NCBI GenBank assembly: GCA_013361065.1 | Contig: JABWAK010000012.1 | Location: 1 to 43,529 of the forward strand | DNA: 43,529 nt | Direction: 5' to 3' | Source of the DNA: Bacteroidota bacterium | GTDB taxonomy: Bacteria; Bacteroidota; Ignavibacteria; UBA10030; UBA8401 | Shown here: positions 1-8,886 of the stretch, piece by piece | Numbering within the stretch: the first letter of the stretch is position 1 | Layout: every line of letters begins with the position of its first letter | The notes under the pieces: model-generated | Told to the model about the DNA's origin: nothing | The model's input: the letters and a program-made list of their open reading frames with translations, nothing else | Databases searched by the model: none | Translations under genes and position numbers: made by a program

Positions 1-1
1 T

Positions 2-1411
2 AAAGATCGTATTAATGATTATGAGGTTTTACAGAATTACCCTAATCCTTTTACAGACAGAACTAAAATAGAGTATAGTATCAAGAAAAATGCACCAGTA
101 TCGGTTAATATATATGATATCATAGGCCGAATGATAAAATCAATTACATCAATTAACATCGGGTATCAAGGAACACATCATGTATTTTGGGATGGGACCG
201 ATAATAATAATCGTAAGGTCGCATACGGAGTATATTTTTACCGCATTACTGGTTTGAATGGTAGCCAAACCAAGAAAATGATTTTTCTATCAAATAGTGA
301 TTTTAGTGGTACAGTATATAATATGACCTATTCAAAGAATATTGAAAATAAAATGACACTCAGTTTTAATCAAGAAGATTCTCAATCTTACAACATTCAT
401 GTCGAGAACACCGATAGCACAATGCCACGAATTATTGGGGTCGATCAAAATAATGTCATCCTATCCTCCGATTCGACACTCAATTTTGAAGCTCATGAAA
501 CTCTCTCAAAATATACTTCGATCCATGATATTGAATTTAGTGATAGTCTTATAGGGTGGTTGGTTACGCGTGAGCCCGGCAGTATATACAAAACAATTGA
601 TGGGGGTAAAGTATGGATTGGGCTGAAGACAGGTAATTCTAAAAATTTATACTCAATATCAGTATTAAACAAGGATTCTATCATAGCAGTTGGAGATACA
701 ACCTTGTATTCTACGGATGGAGGGAAATCTTGGACAGGATTAACAAACCCCTCGCCGTTTCAATTATCAGAAGTGAAGTTTGTGAATCCTTCTAATATAT
801 GGGCTGTGGGTGGATCTATCCCAATCGTTGGACAGAAAAGCAATGTCATTCTTCATACAACAAATATGGGAGTAGATTGGAAAGTGGCTTATTCGAGTGA
901 TGAGGGCTCACTCTCTGGAGTATCGTTTAAAGGTCATCATGGCTGGGTTGTTGGCAATACAGGATATGATAACTTCGGGGTACCATTAATTCTCCATACG
1001 ACAAATAATGGAGAATCATGGATTAAACAAACCACTCCTTCTCAGGTTCAAGCCCCTGTTTCAAAAGTACAATGTATTGATTCTTTAATAGGATTTACTG
1101 TTGGATATGCAGGAGTGTTGAAAACTACAAATGGCGGGATAAATTGGGAATGGGTGTACCATAACTTTGGACCTCCCTTTTGGAATCTTTCGGTAATTAA
1201 TGATCAGGAAATATGGATCAATAGGGGGACGAATATACTAAGCTCTACGAACGGTGGTCAATCGTGGCAACAAATCTGGCAAAGGGATCCAACGAATACT
1301 TTTACAATTGAAACAGTCTATTTTGTTAACTCATCAATAGGATGGGCCGTAGGATCAAGAGGAACAATTCTTAAGTATGAATCAGGCAACTGGATAGATT
1401 GGCATCGATAG
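2..1411 (+). CDS. Secreted YCF48-type beta-propeller protein with internal T9SS-like sorting domain (5' truncated)
   Basis: The reading frame is open to the left edge, so only the last 469 residues are visible; the first ATG (131) lies inside a conserved domain and is not the start. Visible residues about 12-95 resemble a T9SS type A sorting or FlgD-Ig-like domain: QNYPNPF, a KIEYSI strand, VNIYDIIGRMI, then GVYFYRI and KKMIFL. After a linker, residues about 170-465 carry six Asp-box motifs (TIDGGKVW 198-205, STDGGKSW 237-244, TTNMGVDW 286-293, TTNNGESW 333-340, TTNGGINW 375-382, STNGGQSW 415-422) alternating with GWAVG-type strands, as in YCF48/BNR propellers. Such proteins are usually exported; substrate and partner are unknown. 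A sorting domain is normally C-terminal, so its internal position is odd. The DNA is much more AT-rich than the following genes, a possible sign of transfer. The domain calls are firm; the function is not known. Confidence 0.8.
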   Translation, partial: KDRINDYEVLQNYPNPFTDRTKIEYSIKKNAPVSVNIYDIIGRMIKSITSINIGYQGTHHVFWDGTDNNNRKVAYGVYFYRITGLNGSQTKKMIFLSNSDFSGTVYNMTYSKNIENKMTLSFNQEDSQSYNIHVENTDSTMPRIIGVDQNNVILSSDSTLNFEAHETLSKYTSIHDIEFSDSLIGWLVTREPGSIYKTIDGGKVWIGLKTGNSKNLYSISVLNKDSIIAVGDTTLYSTDGGKSWTGLTNPSPFQLSEVKFVNPSNIWAVGGSIPIVGQKSNVILHTTNMGVDWKVAYSSDEGSLSGVSFKGHHGWVVGNTGYDNFGVPLILHTTNNGESWIKQTTPSQVQAPVSKVQCIDSLIGFTVGYAGVLKTTNGGINWEWVYHNFGPPFWNLSVINDQEIWINRGTNILSSTNGGQSWQQIWQRDPTNTFTIETVYFVNSSIGWAVGSRGTILKYESGNWIDWHR

Positions 1412-1484
1412 GTTGATAGTTATACATATAACAATAATAGAATAGATTAAGGAATATTATAACAGACTAAATGTATTTGTCTAC

Positions 1485-1625
1485 ATGATTATATTCTCCG
1501 CAATCATTATAAATAATACACTTGCGCATAAACTCATCAAAGTTACTGCTGGTGCTGGTAATGACAAGGTCTTCGTGTGCGGTTATCCGACACTGCAATG
1601 TTATGAGGTCTATACACCGGAGTAA
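1485..1625 (+). CDS. 46-aa ORF, possible gene remnant
   Basis: An ATG at 1485 opens a 46-codon frame ending at TAA 1623-1625. The product begins with a short hydrophobic stretch (MIIFSAIII) and continues with KVTAGAGNDKVFVCGYPTL, ending in YEVYTPE. The protein-like composition and its position in the same AT-rich segment as the upstream secreted protein suggest a short exported peptide or the start of a truncated gene. No family is recognised and no clear ribosome-binding site is seen. It may be chance. Confidence 0.25.
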   Translation: MIIFSAIIINNTLAHKLIKVTAGAGNDKVFVCGYPTLQCYEVYTPE

Positions 1626-1633
1626 GTGGCGAT

Positions 1634-1664
1634 GGTGAGGGTCACCTCGTAGGTGACCCTCACC
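1634..1664. repeat. Perfect palindrome, GGTGA/TCACC family
   Basis: GGTGAGGGTCACCT and its exact reverse complement AGGTGACCCTCACC are separated by the 3-base loop CGT. This is a diverged, larger member of the GGTGACNGTCACC palindromes found near 8.9, 9.1, 41.3 and 41.4 kb. It marks the change from AT-rich to GC-rich DNA. Confidence 0.8.
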
Positions 1665-1670
1665 GACGGT

Positions 1671-1960
1671 GCTCTTTTGATTTTCCCGGGCGCATCGACA
1701 TTGTCCCTTTCATCATTCTGCGTTTCTCGTCTTCGTTGGATTCTTTTGACAATATTTTGTGCCTTAGTGACTTTGTGGTTGTCTCCCGCACGTATCCTCA
1801 CCGCATATTGTTTAGGCTCTTTTGATCTCGCCTTGCGCATCGACCTTGATCCATTCATCATTCCTCATTCATCATTCTGCATTTCTCTACTTAGATCAAT
1901 ATTCCCTCTTTTTTTGTGCTTTCGTGTCTTCGTGGTTGCATCCCGTTGGTGACTCTCACC
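1671..1960. repeat. Two degenerate tandem repeat units (~145 bp)
   Basis: Units starting at 1671 and 1816 share the order GCTCTTTTGAT, GCGCATCGAC, TCATCATTCTGC, a T-rich tract, then a GTGCCTTAGTGACTTTGTGG or GTGCTTTCGTGTCTTCGTGG segment. The last segment resembles the CCACGAAGACACGAAAGCAC-type interspersed sequence often seen between genes in FCB and other bacteria (from memory, not searched). Divergence is high, so these look like old copies. Confidence 0.5.
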
Positions 1961-2124
1961 GTCCGCTCCCGCCGTTCATAACCTGTGGATAACTTTTCCC
2001 GCCCTGTAGCGCCAATTTCCCCCTTTATTGTTGTATGCTGACAAAACGGCAACACTGTCATTTCTTAAAATCCGTTAATCTTCCCTTTATTCAATTAATT
2101 TTAGTTAATAGAGCCTTCCTTCCA

Positions 2125-2155
2125 TTGTCCAAATGTCAGGGTGTGGGTATATTTG
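2125..2155 (+). promoter_or_regulatory. miaB promoter, Bacteroidetes-type
   Basis: TTG at 2125-2127 and TATATTTG at 2148-2155 are separated by 20 bp, matching the Bacteroidetes -33/-7 consensus (TTG, then TAnnTTTG). Only six bases separate the -7 box from the miaB ATG, so the transcript would start at or near the initiation codon. No Shine-Dalgarno sequence is seen. Inferred, not measured. Confidence 0.55.
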
Positions 2156-2161
2156 TAACGC

Positions 2162-3487
<1,326 letters not shown>

Positions 3488-3494
3488 GGAACCG

Positions 3495-4235
3495 ATGAAC
3501 AATCGTCTCATCCATATCACCGCCGCTCTTCTGCTCGCCGTCTCCGCGCTTTCTGCGCAGCTGAGCGAACAGGAGGTCCGCCGCCGTCTGGACCTGATCC
3601 ACTCCGGCGGCATGGACCGCGTCCGCGCCGAAGTGAGCGGTTGGCTCCGGACCTCCCCGAACGATCCCGGCGTACTCTATCTGGATGCCTATACCACGCA
3701 GAACGGCGACCAGGCGGTGAAGAAGTACCAGTCGCTCGTGGACCGCTTTCCGGACGATGTCTGGGCGGACGATGCGCTCTATAAAGTGTATCAATACTAC
3801 TACGCCGTCGGTCTCTACAAGACCGCCGATGCAAAGATGAATCAGTTGAACCAGCAGTATCCCAATTCCATCTTCTCGCAGAACGAAGCGAAACCGTCCG
3901 AGATCGGCATCCAGAAAGCGCCGGCACTTCAGCCGGTGCAGATCGTCCCGGCTCCGGAAGAGAAGAACGAGTCGGCAGCCCCGGTCCAGGCCCCGGTTAC
4001 AGGCAATTTCGTCGTGCAGGTGGGTGTCTATTCGCAGGAATCGGCCGCTGCAGCGCAGGCGCAATCATTGACCGCTTCGGTCGGCCGTCCGGCCATGGTG
4101 TTCCAGAAACAGAGCGGCGGCAAAATAGTGTTCGCCGTGGCATTCGACGGATTCGCAGAGGAGCGGCTGGCGAAGGTGTTCGGCGCAGAATTGAAAGAGA
4201 AGTTCAACATCGACTGGTATGTGGTGAAACGGTGA
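3495..4235 (+). CDS. Exported SPOR-domain protein
   Basis: A 246-residue protein with an N-terminal signal peptide (hydrophobic HITAALLLAVSALSAQ, probable cleavage after ALSA). Residues about 25-130 look helical and TPR/YbgF-like (VLYLDAYTTQNGDQAVKKYQ, then a second unit). A Pro/Ala-rich linker (about 133-165) leads to a C-terminal SPOR domain (from GNFVVQVGVYSQ to WYVVKR), a fold that binds denuded septal peptidoglycan glycans. It is likely a periplasmic envelope or division protein. The ATG at 3495 is preferred over a longer upstream frame that overlaps miaB. It overlaps the next gene by 4 bp, implying translational coupling. Confidence 0.8.
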   Translation: MNNRLIHITAALLLAVSALSAQLSEQEVRRRLDLIHSGGMDRVRAEVSGWLRTSPNDPGVLYLDAYTTQNGDQAVKKYQSLVDRFPDDVWADDALYKVYQYYYAVGLYKTADAKMNQLNQQYPNSIFSQNEAKPSEIGIQKAPALQPVQIVPAPEEKNESAAPVQAPVTGNFVVQVGVYSQESAAAAQAQSLTASVGRPAMVFQKQSGGKIVFAVAFDGFAEERLAKVFGAELKEKFNIDWYVVKR

Positions 4236-5368
4236 GCGGAACGAACGTGGAACAACCGATGACCAGAAGTGAATTCCAGCGCCGATTCGGCATTGTGGGG
4301 GAATCGCTCGAGATGCAGGAGATCGTCCAGGTGCTGCAGCATGTGGCCCCGACGGACATCACCGTGCTGATCACCGGAGAGAGCGGCGTCGGCAAGGAAG
4401 TGGTCGCGCACGCCATTCACGGCGCCAGCAGCCGTTCCAAGAAGGCGATGGTCACCGTGAACTGCGGCGCCATCCCGGAAGGGATCATCGAATCCGAACT
4501 GTTCGGTCACGAGAAGGGCTCCTTCACCGGCGCGAGCAGCGAACGGAAAGGATACTTCGAACTGGCGGACGGCGGGACCATCTTCCTGGACGAGATCGGC
4601 GAACTTCCGCTCGCCACGCAGGTGAAGTTCCTCCGCATCCTGGAGAACGGCGAGTTCCTCCGCGTTGGTTCCTCCACCGCACGCAAAGTGGATGTGCGGG
4701 TGATCGCAGCGACGAACAAGGACCTGGAGAATGAAGTGCGCAGCGGTAATTTCCGGCAGGACCTCTTCTACCGGCTCCGTTCGGTGAACGTCCGCATCCC
4801 GGCGCTGCGCGAGCGGAAAGAGGACATCCCGCTGCTCTTCGCAAAGTTCGTCGAGGAGTTCTCGGCGAAGAACGGCATCCGCTTCGGCGGCATGACCGCG
4901 GCGGCCGAGGAGCTGCTGCAGCAGTATTACTGGCACGGCAACGTGCGCGAACTGCGCAACGTAGTGGAGAGCATGCTGGTGCTGGAGCGGGGAAGGAGTC
5001 TGGACGCCGAGGATATTCGTAAGTACCTGCGGATGCCGGCCGAGGAACGGAACCTGCCGATGCTCGTCACCAAACAGAACGACTTCGACGAACGGCAGCT
5101 GCTCTACCGCGCGCTGATCGAACTGAAGAACGATATGCTCGAAGTGAAGAACCTCCTGAAAGGGGTGCTCGGAGCGAACGGTGCGCCGGGGCTCGTCCCG
5201 GCAGGACAGTCCAGCGCCGTGCAGGAGACCCTCTCTCTGACGGAGATGGAGCGGCGGATGATCGAAAATGCACTGAAGAAGTACCACAACAACCGGCGTC
5301 TGGCAGCGGACGAATTGCAGATCTCGGAACGGACGCTCTACAGGAAGATCAAAGAGTACGGATTATGA
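4232..5368 (+). CDS. Sigma-54-dependent activator without receiver domain
   Basis: A 378-residue AAA+ enhancer-binding protein that would remodel sigma-54 RNA polymerase. The start is GTG 4232 inside GTGA (an ATG at 4259 is an alternative). The AAA+ domain begins near residue 18: Walker A GESGVGKE 49-56, sigma-54 contact loop GSFTGA 96-101 (consensus GAFTGA), Walker B TIFLDE 116-121, and an arginine-rich segment FRQDLFYRLR around 174-183. The C-terminal Fis-type helix-turn-helix is in LAADELQISERTLYRKIKEYGL (about 356-378). No receiver, GAF or PAS domain precedes the ATPase, so activity must be set by a partner or by level. It is coupled on both sides (4-bp overlaps) to the SPOR gene and lptE, suggesting a role in envelope control. 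Confidence 0.9.
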   Translation: MSGTNVEQPMTRSEFQRRFGIVGESLEMQEIVQVLQHVAPTDITVLITGESGVGKEVVAHAIHGASSRSKKAMVTVNCGAIPEGIIESELFGHEKGSFTGASSERKGYFELADGGTIFLDEIGELPLATQVKFLRILENGEFLRVGSSTARKVDVRVIAATNKDLENEVRSGNFRQDLFYRLRSVNVRIPALRERKEDIPLLFAKFVEEFSAKNGIRFGGMTAAAEELLQQYYWHGNVRELRNVVESMLVLERGRSLDAEDIRKYLRMPAEERNLPMLVTKQNDFDERQLLYRALIELKNDMLEVKNLLKGVLGANGAPGLVPAGQSSAVQETLSLTEMERRMIENALKKYHNNRRLAADELQISERTLYRKIKEYGL

Positions 5369-5856
5369 AGGCAACACTGATATTATTCTCACTGTTCTGT
5401 TTCACGCTCTTCGGCAGCTGCTACTCCTTTACCGGAGCATCGGTGCCGCCGCATCTCAAGACGATCGCCATCCCGCTGTTCGAGGATGTGAGCGGTTTCG
5501 GCGAGCCGGGGCTCCGTGAGAAGTTCACACAGAAGCTCATCGACCTCTTCCGGAGCGACAACAATCTGGAACTCGGCGAACGGCTCACCTCCGATTCGAT
5601 CCTGGAAGGCTCCATCGTTACCATCATCGATGCGCCGAACGTGATCAGCGGGAACAACATCGTCAAGACACGCAAAGTGACCATCACCGTCCGCGCCACG
5701 TACACCGACATGAAGCTCCGCAAGAAGGTCTGGGAGCGCGATTTCTCCTACTGGGGCGAGTATACGCAGGGTCAGCAGACGCGCGAGGTGGCGCTGACCG
5801 CTGCCATCGACAAGGTGGCCGAGGATATGCTGCTGGAGACGGTCGCGAACTGGTAG
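5365..5856 (+). CDS. lptE: LptE-like LPS-assembly lipoprotein
   Basis: A 163-residue lipoprotein. The signal peptide ends in the lipobox-like FGSC with C19 as the lipidation site. The body (HLKTIAIPLFEDVSGFGEPGLREKFTQKLIDLF, later SDSILEGSIVTI and a TREVALTAAIDKVAEDML helix) fits the LptE family that plugs the LptD barrel and helps deliver LPS to the outer surface. The length is normal. It overlaps the activator gene by 4 bp (ATGA). This activator-lptE adjacency is, as I recall, common in FCB genomes. LptD is not in the window. Confidence 0.8.
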   Translation: MKATLILFSLFCFTLFGSCYSFTGASVPPHLKTIAIPLFEDVSGFGEPGLREKFTQKLIDLFRSDNNLELGERLTSDSILEGSIVTIIDAPNVISGNNIVKTRKVTITVRATYTDMKLRKKVWERDFSYWGEYTQGQQTREVALTAAIDKVAEDMLLETVANW

Positions 5857-5875
5857 ATACAGGAAAAAATTACGA

Positions 5876-6030
5876 GGAATTGATTCATTGAATCAATGGA
5901 TCAATTAGTTACAAAAAACAAACAAAGTATCGTTATTGATTCATTGAATCAATGAGTCATTGACTCAATAAGTAGTAAAACATTTATATCACGTTGCACA
6001 GTATCGTTTTTGAGTCAATGAATCAATGAC
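5876..6030. repeat. Cluster of TTGATTCA-type palindromes
   Basis: Odd-centred palindromes built from the half site TTGA(T/G)TCA: ATTGATTCATTGAATCAAT at 5879-5897 and again at 5935-5953, TGAGTCATTGACTCA at 5954-5968, and TTGAGTCAATGAATCAA at 6010-6026. Centres are about 56, 17 and 57 bp apart. A wider direct repeat begins AGTATCGTT at 5926 and 6001. The cluster lies between the lptE stop and the glycosyltransferase start and could be a multi-site operator or a degenerate repeat. No transcription factor can be named. Confidence 0.75.
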
Positions 6031-6082
6031 CCGATTACAAAATATTTTATAGTTCTTTTCTCTCACTCAACCTAACCGAACC

Positions 6083-7582
6083 ATGGAACAATTCATTCTG
6101 ATCGCCTACATCATCTGTCTGAGCATCCTGTTCATCTTCGGAGCGCACGGATTCGTCATGATCTACCACTATTACCGCCACCGCAACGAGGTGGAAGGGG
6201 ACCTGCCGATGACGCAGACGCCGATGGTCACCATCCAGCTCCCGCTCTTCAACGAGATGTACGTGGTGCGCCGGCTGATCGATGCCTCCTGCGCCATCGA
6301 GTATCCGAAGGACAAGCTGGAGATCCAGGTGCTGGACGATTCGACCGATGAGACGGTCGACCTCGTGGCGAGCATCGTCCGCGAGAAGCAGGCCCAGGGC
6401 TTCAACATCGTGCACGGCCACCGGACGAACCGGAAAGGCTTCAAGGCGGGCGCGCTGAAGGAAGGGCTCAAGACGGCCAAAGGGGAGTTCGTGGCGATCT
6501 TCGATGCGGACTTCATCCCGAAACCGGAGTTCCTCCGCAAGACCATTCCGTACTTCTATCAGGATGCCAAGATCGGCATGGTGCAGACCCGCTGGGAGCA
6601 TCTGAACGGCGACTACTCGCTGATGACCCGCACACAGGCGATGGCATTGGACGGTCACTTCGTGATCGAACAGAACATCCGGAACAAGGCCGGCTATTTC
6701 ATCAACTTCAACGGCACCGGCGGCGTGTGGCGCAAGAGCACCATCATGGATGCCGGCAACTGGCAGAGCGACACCCTTACTGAGGACCTGGACCTGAGCT
6801 ACCGCGCCCAGCTCCGCGGCTGGAAGTTCAAGTTCCTCCGCGATGTTACCTCGCCGGCCGAGCTTCCGGCCGAGATCAACGCCCTCAAGTCGCAGCAGTT
6901 CCGCTGGACCAAGGGTGCGATCGAGACCGCCCGGAAACTGCTCCCCATGGTCTGGAAGTCGGACATCCCGTTCCGCATCAAGTTCCACAGCACGTTCCAT
7001 CTGACGAACAACATCGTCTTCCCGTTCATCATCCTGGCGAGCATCCTGAACGTGCCGCTCACGTTCATCAAGCACGGCGGTCAGTTCGACGCGTACTTCG
7101 ACTTCATGTCCGTCTTCGTCCTGGCGTTCATCGGGTCGTTCCTCTTCTACATGTACTCGCAGAAGGACATCTACGCCGACTGGCGCAAACGCATCATGCT
7201 CTTCCCGGTCTTCATGGCCGGCAGCATGGGCTTCGCGGTGAACAACAGCAAAGCGGTCCTGGAAGGCTTGTTCAAGCGGAAATCGGAATTCGTCCGCACC
7301 CCCAAATACGGCATCGAAGGGAAGAAGCAGTCCTGGAACGACAAGAAGTACGTGCCGGTGAAATTCAGCTGGACCGTTATCATCGAGATCGCGCTGGCGC
7401 TCTATTGCTTCTTCGGCGTGCTGTCGTCCCTCTATTATCTGGAGATCGCCGCTGTGCCGTTCCAGCTGCTCTTCACCGCCGGGTACGGGTTCGTGGCGCT
7501 GATGTCCGTGCAGCAGGCCCTGGAAGCACGCCGGATCAAGATGGCGCAGATGCAGCTGGCGGTGGAGCCGCTCGCCGTCTGA
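6083..7582 (+). CDS. Processive family-2 glycosyltransferase (cellulose/mannan synthase-like)
   Basis: A 499-residue inner-membrane polysaccharide synthase. An N-terminal membrane helix (5-30) is followed by a cytosolic GT-A domain with every processive GT2 motif: LPLFNE 53-58, DDSTDE 85-90, DAD 141-143, TED 233-235 and QQFRW 271-275. Further membrane helices lie at about 310-330, 345-370, 380-400, 425-445 and 455-480. The motif set and length resemble CslA/CslC-like and bacterial beta-glucan or mannan synthases; the sugar donor cannot be told. The start at 6083 has no evident Shine-Dalgarno sequence. The upstream palindrome cluster may regulate it. An intrinsic terminator follows. Confidence 0.9.
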   Translation: MEQFILIAYIICLSILFIFGAHGFVMIYHYYRHRNEVEGDLPMTQTPMVTIQLPLFNEMYVVRRLIDASCAIEYPKDKLEIQVLDDSTDETVDLVASIVREKQAQGFNIVHGHRTNRKGFKAGALKEGLKTAKGEFVAIFDADFIPKPEFLRKTIPYFYQDAKIGMVQTRWEHLNGDYSLMTRTQAMALDGHFVIEQNIRNKAGYFINFNGTGGVWRKSTIMDAGNWQSDTLTEDLDLSYRAQLRGWKFKFLRDVTSPAELPAEINALKSQQFRWTKGAIETARKLLPMVWKSDIPFRIKFHSTFHLTNNIVFPFIILASILNVPLTFIKHGGQFDAYFDFMSVFVLAFIGSFLFYMYSQKDIYADWRKRIMLFPVFMAGSMGFAVNNSKAVLEGLFKRKSEFVRTPKYGIEGKKQSWNDKKYVPVKFSWTVIIEIALALYCFFGVLSSLYYLEIAAVPFQLLFTAGYGFVALMSVQQALEARRIKMAQMQLAVEPLAV

Positions 7583-7628
7583 GCCGCAGTGCCGGTCCTT
7601 TGCAAATCACACGAGAGTTGACTATTTT

Positions 7629-7663
7629 ATGCCAGTGAGAATCCCTTTCACTGGCATTTTTTT
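7629..7663 (+). terminator. Intrinsic terminator abutting the next start codon
   Basis: ATGCCAGTGA and TCACTGGCAT form a perfect 10-bp stem around a loop of about 9 bases (7629-7657), followed by a run of seven T. It terminates the glycosyltransferase transcript. The T-tract runs directly into the ATG at 7664, leaving no room for a separate leader or ribosome-binding site for the next gene. Confidence 0.85.
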
Positions 7664-8881
7664 ATGGAATTAGAAGAGTTCGACATAGAGTTCCTTGCAC
7701 AGAAGATGGCCGAGAATCCCGGCTCCATGCTCTTCGCCCGTCTTGCGGACCTGTACCTTGGCAAGGAACAGAACGCCGAAGCGATGAAGCTGCTGGAGGA
7801 AGGGATCCCGAACTTCCCGACGTACTACGCCGGATACATCGTGCTCGGCAAGGCGCACCTGGCGTTCCAGGAGTATTCCCGCGCCTCCGCCGCGTTCAGC
7901 AAGGCGCTCGAGCTCTCGCCGTTCAATCAGACCGCCGCAGAGTTGCTGGCCGCCGTGCCGAACAAACCGGACGAATCGACCCGTACCACCGATACGAACT
8001 ATTTCACCCTTCCGGGCACCGCTCCGGCACCTGCACCGGCTCCAGTTGCGGCCTCCATACCGGAACCGGCATACGCTCCGGAAACACCGGCGGCAGAACC
8101 GTCCGCCGCTGCAGAAGAAGAGTTCGTCCTTCCGTCGTTCGAAGAGATGGGCTTCCCCGGACTGGAATCGGTCGAAGCGGAACTCTCCGCACCATCACAG
8201 CCGGCCGCTTCCTTTGTTGAGCCGCAGCAGGAGTTCTTCCGCCAGCCCGAAGAGAATTTCCCCACGTACGATGAGTACTTCGCACAGAACCAGCAGCGCA
8301 TCAATATCGACGCACCGATCCGTCTGGACGATTACCTGAGCGGAGATGCAGTCGTGACCGCACCCGTTGCCCCGCCGGTCATTCCCGTCCAGGATGTTGA
8401 GCCGCTGATGCAGCATGAGTTCGTGAACGATGCCTATGTGGAACCGGAACCTGCCGTCCCTGCCGCGTCAACCGCACCGGCGGAGGAACATTTCGAACCG
8501 GAGCCGGTCTTCTCCTCTCCGGAACAGGCGCAGTTGTTCGCGGAGATGACCGGGACCGCTGTACCGGAACCGGACCAGACGTACAACACCACCGATCTCG
8601 ATTCCCTCACCGAGAAACTGCAGAGCGCCGAGCGCATCGTGCCGCAGGAGAATTATGTTCCCTCCACGCCGGTCCCGCAGGAGACACCGGACGATCAGGC
8701 GTACGAATCGGACGCTGTGACGCCGACCCTGGCGGAGATCTATGCATCGCAGGGTGAATACCGCGCTGCCATCCAGGCCTACGAGATCCTGATGTTCTCA
8801 CAGCCGGCCAAGGGTGCCGAGTATCAGAAGCGAGTGCGGGAGTTGACGAAACTGCAGATGGAAAAGGACGGATTGCTGTAA
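7664..8881 (+). CDS. TPR protein with long Pro/Ala/Glu-rich linker
   Basis: A 405-residue protein without a signal peptide, probably cytoplasmic. Residues about 1-95 hold TPR-like helices (MLFARLADLYLGKEQNAEAMKLLEEG, then AGYIVLGKAHLAFQEYSRASAAFSKALEL). Residues about 110-340 are a low-complexity linker rich in Pro, Ala and Glu with repeated EPE/PVP. A final TPR-like pair is at about 350-400 (TLAEIYASQGEYRAAIQAYEIL). It is probably a scaffold; no catalytic motif is seen. The ATG follows immediately after a terminator T-tract with no Shine-Dalgarno sequence, so the mRNA may be leaderless or translation may start further in. Confidence 0.7.
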   Translation: MELEEFDIEFLAQKMAENPGSMLFARLADLYLGKEQNAEAMKLLEEGIPNFPTYYAGYIVLGKAHLAFQEYSRASAAFSKALELSPFNQTAAELLAAVPNKPDESTRTTDTNYFTLPGTAPAPAPAPVAASIPEPAYAPETPAAEPSAAAEEEFVLPSFEEMGFPGLESVEAELSAPSQPAASFVEPQQEFFRQPEENFPTYDEYFAQNQQRINIDAPIRLDDYLSGDAVVTAPVAPPVIPVQDVEPLMQHEFVNDAYVEPEPAVPAASTAPAEEHFEPEPVFSSPEQAQLFAEMTGTAVPEPDQTYNTTDLDSLTEKLQSAERIVPQENYVPSTPVPQETPDDQAYESDAVTPTLAEIYASQGEYRAAIQAYEILMFSQPAKGAEYQKRVRELTKLQMEKDGLL

Positions 8882-8886
8882 CGAAC

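Larger units (their letters stand above)
1412..2161. other. 750-bp intergenic region with short ORF, palindrome and degenerate repeats
   Basis: The AT-rich character of the upstream gene continues to about 1620. There follow a perfect 14-bp-arm palindrome (1634-1664), two degenerate direct-repeat units starting at 1671 and 1816 (both begin GCTCTTTTGAT and end in a segment related to TTCGTGGTTG), a single GGTGACTCTCACC at 1948-1960, and the miaB promoter near 2125-2155. Translations across 1610-1950 on both strands are low-complexity and resemble no protein known to me. Confidence 0.6.
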
